Shown here piece by piece: positions 43,516 through 56,184 of a stretch of DNA of 64,000 nucleotides. The stretch is taken from the NCBI GenBank assembly GCA_903772945.1, contig CAICTM010000002.1, forward strand, positions 1 to 64,000, given 5' to 3'. The stretch is from Seminavis robusta (Eukaryota > Bacillariophyta > Bacillariophyceae > Naviculales > Naviculaceae). The notes under the pieces were generated by a model. That model was not told the origin of the DNA and did no database searches. It saw only the letters and a program-made list of their open reading frames with translations. A program made the position numbers and the translations under genes. Each line of letters begins with the position of its first letter. The stretch's first letter is position 1.

Positions 43516-46133
43516 CATGCTTTTCAAACCCTGGGTATTGCGCCGCGCTCCAGGTGCTGCCTTTGTCACCTTCTCCTGCACCGATGCAGCATTGTCCACT
43601 AATGGGGGGCCCATCCGGCACCCTTGAGAATGACCTGATACTGTGCAGAATTTTATGTGGATGACGACTCAGCTAGGTGAGGGCTTCCCCACCATTTGCC
43701 CGCGTCATAAAAGTCACTCCGTCGCCATAGTTTGCTAAACTAATTGAGTAATTTAAACCCCTTGTAGATTGGTATCCTACCTTCAGATGGGCTTCTCAGA
43801 TGTCTCGCTCGATGCTGCATAGAGCTCCATGGAACCTGCCGGAGTCGAGTTACGGAGCCAGATTCAACCTCGGTGCATTTGAGGGGCCGACCATTACAGC
43901 AAGAAATGGCTGATTAGCTAGATATGGCCGATTCAAGATCTAAGAGAGATTTTTAACCAAGTCGAGGGATGTTTTTGGGTCTTGGCGTTGGCATGGAAGG
44001 AACATGAAACATGAACTGGAAAAAGTTAACGCATCCAGTGAAAATGCAAACAAACTGTCAACAGAAAAGGTTGTTGGGAATTTGGTGTGTTTTTTTTTGT
44101 GTGTTGATTGGTGTGTTTTTGGTGTGTTTAATTGAGTGGCAGTGCCTTTTCACTGGTAATTTGGTGTGTTCAACTGGTAATTTGGTGTGTTTATTTAACG
44201 GGGCAGTGCCTTTTCACCAGTATTTTGGTGTGTTTTCTTTGCTTTAAGTGTGTTTCTATTATCCAATGGCTTTACCTTTGCAGGCTAGCTCTTTGTGGTA
44301 GTGTGTTTTTATCAAAGACCTACTTTACCTTGCTGCCTACGATGTCCTCGTACTGGTAGGTTTCAATGATGACGGGGCTGGAGCTGCCCATGGCAACCTG
44401 TAGGGCCTCCTGAAGCTAAGGGTCTCTTTAGGTGGTTGCAATCACATGCCACCCTGCCTGTACATATGAGGAGATCATTGTTTGTTTGATGTTTCCATTT
44501 TTGCTCGTAGGTACAACAATGATGGACGATCAGAGAAGACAGAGGGATGACAATCAAGGTTTACCACCAGTACTGCAAAATGCGGAAGCCTATCGAACAT
44601 GGCTACAATGTTTTGAGAACTATCGTTGAATTTATTCTTGGTCACAGCTATATTGTACAGGTTATTGATGAAATTAACGCAAACAAAGAATCCACAAAGA
44701 AGTGAAATTAGATATAGAACTTAGTAGTTATTCTTTAGTTGGTAGAAGTTTGATACTATTTTGGTATAGTGAAAGTTTGCGTGTTTTGTACTCACTAGTG
44801 TATAGTCACGCAAACGCATACGCATACGCATACGCAAAATTAATAAGCCCCAACAGAAAATAGTTAAAGTGGACAGAATACTGGCCAGTTCAATCGGATC
44901 TCATTCCTTGAATGCTGGATCTCTTAAGCTTTTAATTCATTTGGTGTGGTGCGGCACGATGCGGTGGGCACAAAAATCGTCAACAAAGTCAGGATCAGGG
45001 GGGGGTATGCTCTTGCCGCATCAAAAGTATCAAACAGCAAAGTCGCCGTCGATCAATTAATAATGTGGTCATGGGCTCGTGGTTGTCAATGCGTCCACGC
45101 CCTGACACCACGGTGTTGCGTGCCACCTTTTGGGTTTGTTTCTTTTCTCCCCACCACAGACATGGTCAAACGAAACCGGCACTTGCTTGTCAGTGCAGGA
45201 GGGTATCGAAGAGCCTCTTGATTGATGGGCAAGGGTGTTGGGCAGCGGTTCAAGGGCAAGGCAGCAGGCCAGCAGCTTTCCCCTCCACGTCGGCCTTTAG
45301 AAAGGCAATTGAATGGACTTTATGGGCGGGGCCATTGGGACGGCGACTTCAACACGAAAGACGTACCAATCCAATTTGCCACATGTTGCTTCTTTTTCTT
45401 GCAGCCATGTCCATGTTGAGAGCGAAAGCCAGCAATGGATCGCCGGCGAGCACTAGCTACGGCATCGTTGTTTGCTGCAATGGATGGATTGCTTGTTCCA
45501 GGCAAACGAAGACTGGTTGTTGGCGCCGCACTCAATTACGCAGCCGCCCCATGCATGTCGGTGGACCTCTTTTAAAAGGTCGGGCGCTACAAATTACAAT
45601 GCTAGCTATCCATGCAGCCAAGCCTTCCATCACACACCTTGGTTCACTCCAAATGCAAATGGGTTATCTTTATTTACAAATTTATGTGCAGAGAGATCGA
45701 TCGAAGCGTGCCATCATGAGTACACTGGAGTTTCGGGGAAGCAAGTTGGATGTGTGTATATACTAGTAGTGACTTGGAGGGCTGGCATTCAATTTATGTA
45801 CATGGTTGATGCCGATCCGTTGATAGACCTTCCAATGCTGGCTATAGATAGCCGTGTGTATGACGTTGTGGTTGCGTACACATAGTTTAGTTCTTGTTGG
45901 CCGGAAATAGTATGTACAAGAGAGAATCGAGGGCCATGTTGAGCCCGCCAAGAAGGATGCTTTGTTCATTGCCTGTACCGGTACGGTACGGGGCAACAGT
46001 ATATTTGCGGTGTATGTACATTTTGTGCTTGATGCAATGCAGATGAATCGACCGTGCCTGGAGTCGGTTTTATATACAGTAGAGGCAGGCAGGCAGGCAG
46101 GTAAAGGGTTGGCTCATGCAGTTTGCCGGCCCT
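43516..46133. other. Intergenic, no supported gene
   Basis: I see no coding region. Repeats of GGTAATTTGGTGTGTTY occur at about 44085-44240. A (ACGCAT)n-like run ACGCATACGCATACGCATACG sits at 44813-44835. AGGCAGGCAGGCAGGCAGG is at 46084-46102. Some frames of 150-230 codons near 45065-45766 lack start context and any domain. Confidence 0.5.
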
Positions 46134-47973
46134 TTATCCAATGACTTGGAAAGGAGTAGGCGAGGACCGGTAAACGTCGTCTTCGTGTTTCGGAAGCATG
46201 GCTTGTTTCATAATGTCGTTCAACGAAACCAGTCCAGCGGTTGAAATGGCGGGGATTTCTTCCTTGTTTGCTTCCAGCGGAGGAGAAGCGAGGGCCAAAC
46301 TGGTTTCTTGGGGCTGCTGCTGCATCTGGTTTGGGTGCCGGTTAAGTTGCATCAAAGTGATGCACAAGTTTTGTGGTTCCCCATCGCCGGATCTAATCGA
46401 AGTGATCTGTAGGCCAAGCCCGGGACTGTTTGCGAAGGATCCCTTTACAAGTAACGGGAATACGTCGTCATTGAGTAGATCGTGTGTCTTGGTTGTCCTT
46501 TGCTCAAGCATGCGGCTGATGCGTTCAAATGACGTTTTTAGATCTTCTTGTGCCATGAGATTGAATATGGTGAGACTCTTGATTTGATCCTTGTCGAGTC
46601 CGGTCAAGTTGGCGAAGGAACGATTGCAATCCAGAAGCGACCCCCCCAGAGACGAAATAGCCTGCATGCCCAGCACAAGCAATCAGTTGTAAGCAGTGCC
46701 GTCGTGAATTAGACTCATAATCAGAGGGTCTCTTTTAAAAAACAATGATTGAAGCATCAGTAACTTACCATTGGTACCGGAGCGTGCTGGAACAAATCGA
46801 TGTACTGGACCTGGGAATTGTTTGCGCTGGAGTTGTCGACCGATGCACTTTCGTTGGAGTTGTAGGATGCAGCTCCAGCTCCAGTGCCATTGGCAGTGCC
46901 ATTGGCAGTGCGAGCGGGGTTTGTTTCTTGTCCGTGGGAGAAACTGGGTAGGTCCCAAATCGCGTTCGAGTTTCCAGCGTGCTGAATGGCTCGTAAAGAC
47001 TGTTCGCCGTGTACGCCTTGAGCAAGTTGACGAATCTGACTTGCGAGTTCCTGGTTCTTCCTGTGGTAAACAAGAATGCATGGAAGGGCAGAACCACGAG
47101 TGTGTGAGAGAGTTTGAAGCATGCAATGGACGGCAAGTAGATCTACGGTATGTAATTTAGTACGTACCATTCAGCCTGTTTCTGCTGCTCTTGCAAGGCC
47201 CGAATGTACTCAATGGATATTCCTAGAACTGCCATTTTGGTTCCTTTTGGTATGATAATGCCCGACTTTGAAAGTAGATCCCTAAGCTCGTTGAACTGTT
47301 TGGATACTTGATTGCTTCTTTCCTGTTCTCGTGTGTTTCTCTCCAGGCGCTTGTTCTCGGTGAGTGGTCTCCTCCTGGCCCTCTTTGAGGCTCTACCAGT
47401 ACCAGTACCTGTACATGTAGAGCTGATGGTACCGGTATCATTCGTAGTACTAGTAACGGTATGCATACTGGCATTGGTGACTTCCCCAATGGATGCCCCG
47501 CTGCCGCTGCTGCTTGGAAAGATGCAATTGCCTGCCTGCTGAGTGGCTAGAGCAGTGTCCAAGATACCACTAGCCATAATATCCATACTTGTAGCTTCAG
47601 TCTTAGCTTCAGCCCCAGCCTGTCTGCCTGCACATGTACCAATAGCTTGCAAAGTGGCAGTGCCAGTCTGCCTAAGATCTTGGGGAGGAACGTGCATGAA
47701 GGGGTTAGGGTTCAAGGATTCATCTGGTTCCAAGTTTCGCTTGTTGCTGTTGCTGTTGCTGTTGCTGCCGTTGCTACTAGCAGTGACAAGGTTTGTTTGT
47801 GTTTGTGCTAGCGTGGCTGAGACTGTGACTGTGACTCCCGCTTCTTCAGGCGCATTGGATAGCCTGCTAAACCAGATCTCACTCAGCCCTGGCAATTCCA
47901 TCCCTCCACCAGCAATTGCAACGCCACTGCTCGCTTCAGCAGTAGCACCGGTAGGACCGGTATGTTCCTCCAT
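46134..47973 (-). CDS. bHLH-PAS transcription factor A
   Basis: Exons 47168-47973, 46769-47060 and 46134-46661 join in phase (1626 nt, 541 aa). ATG 47973 starts MEEHTGPTGATAEASSG; codons further upstream are open but start at non-ATG. The N-terminal about 200 residues are Ser/Asn/Gly-rich. The bHLH lies at about 205-266: RKRARRR basic patch, RNTREQERSNQVSKQFNELR as basic region and helix 1, GIIIPKGTKMAVLG loop, and ISIEYIRALQEQQKQAEW helix 2. The Glu expected to contact E-box DNA is kept. A PAS domain (from about 350) has QHAPVPMV|AISSLGGSLLDCN and IKSLTIFNLMAQEDLK. Intron 1 is phase 2 just after helix 2; intron 2 is phase 0 within the PAS start. Inference: a nuclear dimeric regulator. Related diatom bHLH-PAS factors include clock and light-response genes, but no orthology is claimed. 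Confidence 0.88.
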
Positions 47974-50199
47974 GGTCGATATGTTGACCAAAGCAACAGT
48001 GCAGAATAGATAGCTAGCTAGACAACGACGAGGGTGGCAAAAAAGTGACGACAGCTTGAGGTTTCGCAGCTCCTCCAAAAAGAGCACGTAGTACGCACAA
48101 GAAAAACAAATGCGCTGAAAAACTGCATCCGACAAGCTTGATCCCAACAGCCCAGAAAGATCCACTGAAAAAGAAGCTAAGATGGTGACGTGCATTTTTT
48201 AGCAGTTTTGATTGGATAAGCGGGCAATTCAACACGCAAGATGGGCAATCTAATAGGTTGTGGCTTGCAGATCGATGCACCCAAATGGACAATTAATTGC
48301 AGTCTTGAGGCCTAAACACGTTAAATATCAAATCAATTGCACATTTAACAACAAGCGTGATACCGTGAGGGAAAAAGAAGCCTCAGGTTGAACCAGGATC
48401 CATACACGCAAGCAAATTGACACATTACAGGACTTTATGGCCCCCAATTGTCCTAGTGAACGGAAGATATTCCAGCCCCTAATTGCTAATTGTAGTACGC
48501 GTATTGCAAAATCTACACGCAAGCACAACACAACACCGTGGCCAACAACATAGCCCAGAGCTCACCGCAACCTCCGCAATACATGTAATCACCAAGCTGG
48601 CTAGCTACATTTAGCTATTCGATCCACCGCAACAACCTTTAAAATGTTCACCGCATGTCTTGGTGAACGACCCCTACTTTCTCGCTGGTCCAAAAGCCAC
48701 GTAATGGCTCCGCTATCCAACATGTATGTAGACTCGACTCGACTCCTTCAAATAGAGCTAATTATTATTACGGGCACACAGAAAAGAACAGCCTCACTGC
48801 TGGCGGCCACCTGGCTGTGATGGAGGAGCATCGGAGCCATATTTTGTGCTTCTGATTGATCTTTAGAAAAGGAGAGAAGCAGTCTACCTTGTGGAATTGT
48901 GGAACTAGCAGGCAAATGCCGGGTTGGATACTAGTAGCTAGTCTAGTAGTAGTACACTGCATGCATGATGTAATCCATGCCAATGAGTAGCCACGTAGCA
49001 GTAAATAGCAAAGTCAAAAGAGAAGTTTGGAAGAAAAGAACCCACTCGTTTCAGCTTCAACTTAAAGCCACCTTCGTCATTTTCCACAAGTCCACCTCAG
49101 AGACGATCGTTACAAGCCAAGACTGACGAATGATAATCCTCTTCGTAGACTACCAAAGATCAGAACTCTTCGTACCGAATTGGTACCGGTACAGTAGCTG
49201 TAGCACTGAAGTACCGGTATGTGTAAAGTAAGTCTCGGTCTAGCTAGGAGCTAGAATCTGCTTTGCTCTTCTTTTTACGTTGCGCTGTGCCTGCCTGGGA
49301 TCCATCCAAAAGCAACTGCATTCCCTACTCCGGCTAGGTGGCTGTGCGTTCGTTCTATGCAACTGCAAAAGACTTCCTTGTCAGCCGTATACACGTACTA
49401 GTTGTACCGGTACAGCATCCCGGGCCAACGAACAAGCAAGGCGCCGACACCAGCACCCTAAACTGACTGACTGTCCTTCGGTACCTATATTACATGTATG
49501 CTGCCTGGCTGGTTGGAGAAACCAGTTGCTGCGGGCTCTCTCTCTCTCTCTGTCTCTTTGCTTCTGCTCCCATTGATGGCTGCAGCATCTCCATCATCCT
49601 GAAAAAATGAAATGGAGAGTGGCCACGAGAGTCGGGTGGAGTCTTGAATCTCCTCTAAGTTCTACTAATACATGTATTTTTACATGCGGTGATCATTGAC
49701 ATCGATTCAGCTAGTCCTTATGCATACCGGTACTGGAGTAGTACTTGACTTTGCACTCCAGATGGGCTTGGCATCAGGCCCATGCAGCATGCCATGCGCT
49801 GCCTCCTGGCTACGGTATTTCAAGTAACTGGCTGCATGTTACCAACAGTGCAGTACTTGCATCTCTGGCCGCGATCAAGGAAGAAATTCATTGAGTTGGC
49901 TTGCTTCGGGAAAATCACCCCCCAAAAACTGTCTCCACCCTTTGCTCCAAGAACAGTTTGGCCATGGACATCGAGATGCATATCAGTGTAACTACAGTAC
50001 CGGTAGAGTGTATCTCGCTCCCGTGGTGAACTGTCGAATTGAATGATCAAGCAGCCATTCAGTTGCTTTTCAAACTGCTGTACTACATGTAGCTAGTAGG
50101 GTATGGCATAAAGTACACGTCGTGTAGCTACCGGTACCGGTAGACGCAAGGGTACCAGTACCGTACCTACCGGTACCACCCAGCACCCGCTGTAACACG

Positions 50200-50227
50200 A
50201 AGAAAGAAAGAAAGAAAGAAAGAAAGA
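50200..50227. repeat. (AAGA)n microsatellite
   Basis: Seven AAGA units in perfect register, flanked by ACCGGTACC palindromes. Confidence 0.95.
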
Positions 50228-50746
50228 GTGGGCAACAAAGAGGGCGGCATGTGAGTTGCGGTTTGCCAGGCAGAGTACTAGTACCAGTAAAGTGATTTGA
50301 TTCTTTCAGACATGTCTAAGTAATACTGGAACAGCGAGCACTCGAAGAGAGAGCTATCTAGGTCGAATTGCATGTTCGTCATCAAGATTCAAAACCTTGC
50401 ATCCCGTACAGATATGCATACGGTACGGTACGCTGTACAGCTCCTACTCACCGTTCTTTCGTTAGTGTAAGTGTCATGGTTTTCAGTCCCTTCATCTCCT
50501 TGGGGCAACGCCGCTGCGAGGGCCGCCATTTTGACCCATCATCAGCTCTTTTCAAGAGTTTAGTTGTGTGCGATGGAATCTGTTTCAGATTTGTTTTTTG
50601 TGTGGTTGCAAATGAGTCCCGCTTCCTTAAAAAAGATCGTGGCTTATTGACCAATAGCAACTGGTTGAGAAGATGAGCACGCCAACCAAGCCACTCCCGC
50701 GCCACAAATACCTTGTCGCTTCATCCCAACCAAACTAGCTACATGT

Positions 50747-50786
50747 AGCTAGCTAGCTAGCTAGCTAGCTAGCTAGCTAGCTAGCT
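50747..50786. repeat. (AGCT)10 palindromic microsatellite
   Basis: Ten perfect AGCT units. The whole run is self-complementary and can fold back on itself. It is the longest of many CTAGCTAG tracts in the window. Confidence 0.95.
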
Positions 50787-53522
50787 GGCTAGGTCCTTTG
50801 TCAGTCCACGCGGCCTGTGGAGACGAATTTGCGTTCTGTAGTGCGGCGTCGTAGATCAAGGCAATTCAGCACTAGCATTGAATGTTTCCCCATCCATGGC
50901 TGCGTCGTACCGGTAGAGAGGACATCGATCCCACGATGGACCTCGTGGGCCGAGCCTGTCAACGATACCGTGTGTAGCAACCCTAATACTCGCTTTGGAA
51001 GGTGGCTGGCTGGTTCCTTGGACCGTCGGTACGGTACGTACCGGTAGGCACACGCTCACCGCTGTCCAACCAGAGTGAGGTTTGCACCCAACCAGCCACG
51101 AGTCGACTTCTTTGCGCTTACAAAAGACACATTATAATAAGAGCATAGAAAGGTCATGAAACCACAGCAGTGGCTGGCGCAGAGGGCGGAACCGAAGCCA
51201 GTTGTTTTATCTTACTACTGATTCTTTGCGCTTTGTGCTTTGCTTATTTCACGTGGGTTTCACCATTCCTGGTCGTTCCATCAATGTAGAAACGAATTGA
51301 GCAGTAGCCCACCCAGTAGCCAGTAGCCCTGCACCCAAGACTGCCGATGACGAGGCAGCCCCATCCACTTCTGGCTGAGCTTCTACATTACCTACTGAGG
51401 AGCTTCTAGTAGACTATTAATACCGGTAGAAGGAGCAAACAGATCCAGACATGGCAAGGAGAAGCATCTCGCCCTGAAGAAGAAAGAAGTGGCGTGCCCC
51501 ACCAGGGCATCATCACGAGCGAGCGAATACCGTCTTAAGCTCCGCCCTCCATTAGCAGGCTTGGTCTGGGCGGTCTAGACATCAGAATGTTCTTTGAAGG
51601 TGGTTGTTACACAAAAGCACATTCATGCTGCGCAGAAACCAAGGTACTTGTAGGTGACCAAGATGGGTGCTCGTGCCATCTTTTGTTTGGTACGAGACAG
51701 AAGTGATGGTGCCTGTTGGAGAATTCTGCTTAGGAGAGTCATAAAGTCGAGCCAAGATACTACTAGATACTTGCAATTTATCCAAGGAGCAGAGCTTCCC
51801 AACCATTCCCAAGGGCAAAATGTAGTGGTGATGAGTGGCGGCTTTCTTGCACTTGGCTGGTGCTTTGAGCGTTTGAACACCATTGGAGAGGAAGCAAGCG
51901 GTGTATCCGGATGTCCGTGTACTAGCTAGTAGCTAGTACCGTACATTTAATAAGAGCCGCCTACGGTGGTACTCCTTGCAAAGCCGCCCTACTTCAAGTT
52001 ACATGTAAAATGTACTACTAGTAAGCTTATGTAGCCACCCAACGCAACCAGGTGAACGGGCCGAACGATCGGCAACCGCTCCTGGGCTGCCGGGGTATGG
52101 GGCAACTATAGGATATACCACAACAACAGGGGACTATCATACTGGTCAAATACGGCAGTTACAGTGCAGTTACGTTACGTGCAGTTACGTTAGGTGCAAG
52201 TACGTACTATGTACAATTTACTATGTAAATTAGTGTAGTTAGTTACGTGCAGTTACGTGCAGTTACTTAGGGTTACGGGCAGTGACGTGCAATTACGCAC
52301 CACTATGCATTTTGAAACACATTGTAACGAAGTCCTAAAGTTGCCCCATACCCCCGCCAACTCTCAGAAGCTAGATGCTAGATACTGTATGCTAGATATG
52401 CTTTACGGTATGGCCCCGGCGGTAGCTTCGGTGTTGCTGCTGAGCTTTTAGCTTTCCGTGCAGGAGCGATAACGCGAACCATGGGAAGCTGTACTACTGC
52501 TCGTTGCTTGCAGAACGACGAACAGGTTTTCGGAGTGGTGGTTTCAAGTTTCAAGTTTCAAGGACTCGACTCGACTCGGATCTTGAGAAAAGAAATGCCA
52601 GGTGAATACCCACATCCCAGCTGTTGTACAACAAATCCTTCACGCAGCAATCAATCCTGCATGAAGGTGCTGAAGCTCCGTCGTCTTTACCAGTGCCAGA
52701 TGAAGTCTCCTCGACCTAACTTCTTCGAAAGGGCTTTGCCTCTGGTAATACCGGTAGCTTTGAGAGCTATCGAGCCTCCATCCAGCAAAAAGGTGCTAAA
52801 AGCAACGAGCACTTGAGGGGGAAGCTTCCATAAGCGATACCCACAAGAACCCGACTAAAGAGGGTTCGTTTGAGCCTCCGATCCAACCAGTGACAGCTGA
52901 GTGACCTATGCCGACCTGTTTTCAGTACCGATTGATCACAGTGTGTCTCCTTCCAAGCATTTCATTCCGACTTTGGTTTCTGACCATCTTAAAAACAATA
53001 AATCCTGAAATTCTGATTCATAGCCCCTGTTGATTTTTTGAACAAAGTGGTTAAGTGGTTAGATAATAATTGTCTTATGAAGGAGTTCATGAAGGTCATT
53101 CAGAAGGTCAGGATGGAGCCATCAAGACTTATTAAACAAAACTAGCCGAAGATTTCTCGCGGCTTCTTTTTCCTGTCAACCCGCGTCGCATTTTTCTGGC
53201 ATAATGGCTCATGGTTGCTCATGGTTGCTTATGATAGACTCTCTTGAGACAGTGGGATCAAAACCACCCCACTATCGTCCTGTTGCACCTACCGGTAGAT
53301 AGCTAGTAGTCAATCACTCTGCTGGTCCGATGAGTACGGTAGCTACCGAGAAGTACTAGTAACTTGCTGATAGATCTTGCACTTGATCAATTGAGCACAA
53401 TCCCTTTTTTAGAAAAGGAGACTGGGTAGCTGTTCAAGCCCGGCAACCAGAAAGCAAACTCTGAAGATCATTCTCACAGATAGCCAATCCTCTGGATGCA
53501 GTTCTTGTAAAAGAAGTTGCTT

Positions 53523-53550
53523 CCCACAAAACACAAAACTCAAAACACAA
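53523..53550 (+). promoter_or_regulatory. ACAAAAC-type repeat upstream of the LRR-like gene
   Basis: CACAAAACACAAAACTCAAA followed by ACACAAATC lies about 95 bases before ATG 53646. It resembles the tracts at 23691 and 59993. Confidence 0.35.
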
Positions 53551-53645
53551 ATCCCAAATCGGATAAAGCCATCTAGCTAGCTAGCTACTACTGAGTATTA
53601 GTACTAGCTACTTTTTAAAGAAGTTAGATTTTTATTTAAAGCACC

Positions 53646-55565
53646 ATGGGAATCTACCGCAGCCACATCAGTGTGAACCTGAACCAAGCCAATGTGTGCC
53701 AAGCCCTGCTAGCACTGAATGAGATCCCCAAGGCGCAGCAAAAGGTAAAGACAGCCCACGTGCACGCCACTTGTCCTTCTTTTCCTCCACACGTACCGGC
53801 TACTACTAGTAGTACTGGTACCAACACCAGCAGCACTAAAGGCAAGAACGCTAGAAAGAACAAGGCCTGCATGTCCAAAGCGCACAGAATGGAGAGCATT
53901 ATTCAAGTCTTTCGGGCTATTGCAAGTCTACCTAATCTGACATCCCTTACGGTGGATCTTGAGTACTTTGCTGCCCTGCCAGTGGGTGCCTTGCTGGAGC
54001 TGCTAATTGGGAAATGCCAGCTAGAGTCCTTGCAGCTCTCACATCTTCAATTGGTTGCAACGACGACGGACACAAACCCTGACAATGGCAATGGCAATGC
54101 CAGCATGGAGGACACGCATCCAGAGAACGAGTTGGATCTTTTGCGCTTGATCCTCAATAACCAACCCCGGCTGAGTGCCATCCACTTCACTTCTTGCAGA
54201 GGCAATCCTGCCATAATGCAAGCTCTCATTCTGGAGCCACCTGCTTTGCAATCCATCCACCTAGATGGGACGCCCATTGCCCCTGTACACACTCCACAAA
54301 ATCCCTCTTCCAACAACGAAACCATCACAGCTTCCACCTGCAGCTGCACCGACACGCTGGCCAGAATCCTCCGGGCATCTCCTCAGTTGAAAGAATTGTC
54401 TCTCATGAACTTGCCTCTTGGACAGATTAGTGATAAACACATACAAACCATGGCCGGTGAACTGTCCTGGGGCGAGGCCTGCAAACAATTGACAGACCTC
54501 ACCATTGTCTCCAGTTTGCTGGGAGAAGAAACGGGAGAAGCCATCAGGTAAGATTTCTTCTATGGCATACTGTAGTGGTACTGACACGTCGTGCAGACAA
54601 ACACACTCACACCACTCCTTCTTTCACTGTCGCCGTCACGTCTTGACCGCCACAGCAACATGCTCGTATTCAATGACTCCATTCGAGCCCTCACGTTGCA
54701 CATTGATTGGGAAGAAATCGGATACGCCGTTTCCAAAATGATTCAAACCAACTCCACGCTCCAACGACTCGATGTTAGGGTCTACGGAGACGAAGACTTC
54801 ATCACGGATGGCGTTGTGGCAGTCGCCCAGGCACTCGAAAAACCTTTCTCCTCGTTGCAAAAGCTACGACTCTGCTTTGAATTTGAACCCAGTCGCATTC
54901 CCGGGGCCGTTCTGGACGCCTTCTCCAAGGCATTGGAGACCAATGAAACCTTGGGAAAACTCGTTTTGACGGATACCATTGAAAAGTGTGCTTTACCCGT
55001 CGCCATGCGAACCAGATTGCGTCTCAATCGACTTGGAGTGCATGATTTGTTACGTGCCGCAAACGAAACAACTACAATCACTACCGGTGCAACTGATACA
55101 GCCGCATCCAAAACAGAGTCTTCCCGCAATGCATCACCATCCGTCCACGAAACCTTCGTGGAAGCCATCATTTCTGCCAAGAATGATATTCATGTCGTCT
55201 ACAATCTCCTTTCCAACTATCCACTTCTCTGCATGGCTCCTCTTGAGCAGGAGCAGACGTCGACCTCGACCTCGACATCGGATGCCAAGCTTTCGTCCTC
55301 CCATCTCGCTCTCGAGTCGATCTCGAACTACAACTTGCCAATCAAGATTCCTTACTACACTAAGACTTTCAGTCGACTAGGAGGAGGAGGTGGTTATCCA
55401 AGTACCGGTACTGGTACCAAGGATCTTGCATTCTTTCAAGTTGCCCTGCCAAGTACGAGTACCAGTACGAGTACCAGTACGAGTAGCGGTACGAGTAGCA
55501 GTACCAAGAGAACTGCAAAAAAGTTGGGGCGAACATTCAAGTCTTTGTTTGCTCCTTCTGCTTAG
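53646..55565 (+). CDS. Leucine-rich-repeat-like (RNI-type) protein
   Basis: Exons 53646-54547 and 54656-55565 with a GTAAGA...CACAG intron; 603 aa in frame, ATG in ACCATGG context. The body has repeating segments with spaced Leu (LPNLTSLTVDLEYFAALP, LESLQLSHLQL, LKELSLMNLPLG, LQKLRLCFEF, ALETNETLGKLVL) of the kind found in irregular LRR or ribonuclease-inhibitor-like proteins of diatoms. There is no signal peptide or transmembrane helix. The C-terminus becomes Thr/Ser-rich, with a (ST)n tract near 55455-55505 and a basic end (KRTAKKLGRTFKSLF). It sits within the PAS-regulator cluster but has no PAS or bHLH domain. Likely a protein-interaction scaffold; partners are unknown. Confidence 0.78.
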
Positions 55566-56184
55566 TTTAGTTTCAAAAGCAAAAGCAACAACTAGTACAT
55601 GTACCAGTACAGTACCAATACATGTCCTGCTATCTATAATAGAACCATAAATGTAACTGCCTGCGTTTTCTAGATGATGATACATTAGTGCTAGCTAGTA
55701 CGACAGATCGATCTTGCAGTGGCTGCTTCTTGTAGTACCATTATTACCACAATGATCCGAAGTTGTTTGTTCCAAGTTCATGAAACTTGAACAGGCTGTC
55801 CGTCCTGTACATGTACTTATTAGCATCATACCTGGTAGCTAGTAGACGAGGTTCAGCATCTCCACTGCTTTATACTTTTTTGACACTTGTATCTCGAACT
55901 CTAATAAGTACCTGACGTATTTTAGAAACATCTGACGTGTTGTTCCTTGTGTGACATGATGTCAGAGCTAGCGGCATTGACGTTCTGAGCACAAGAGACA
56001 GTCGCGAAGGTGCTGGGTTTCTCGGCTGTAGTTTTTCTTGCATGTTGGAGCGGTCTGCAGAGTGAGAGAACCAAAGAGACAGCAGAGACAACAAAGACTG
56101 CCAAGCCGTAGCCAAGCACACCAAGATAAGGCAACAACTACAGTTGATAGCTGATAGCTGATAGAGTAACTGTACCTGGTAAGT
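55566..56184. other. Intergenic, promoter side of bHLH-PAS gene B
   Basis: No gene is seen. TACATGTACCAGTACAGTAC lies near 55596, and GATAGCTGATAGCTGATAGA triplication sits at 56147-56166, about 20 bases before ATG 56185. Confidence 0.5.

Larger units (their letters stand above)
47974..53645. other. 5.7-kb gene desert rich in palindromes and microsatellites
   Basis: No coding region or RNA gene is supported. The only frames are under 115 codons and lack bias. Present are many ACCGGTACCGGT clusters (near 49185, 50128-50180, 51030), CTAGCTAG runs (50747-50786), a CTCTCT run (49535-49555) and a repeated GTGCAGTTACGT word at about 52155-52280. The left end is the promoter side of bHLH-PAS gene A. 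Confidence 0.55.
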
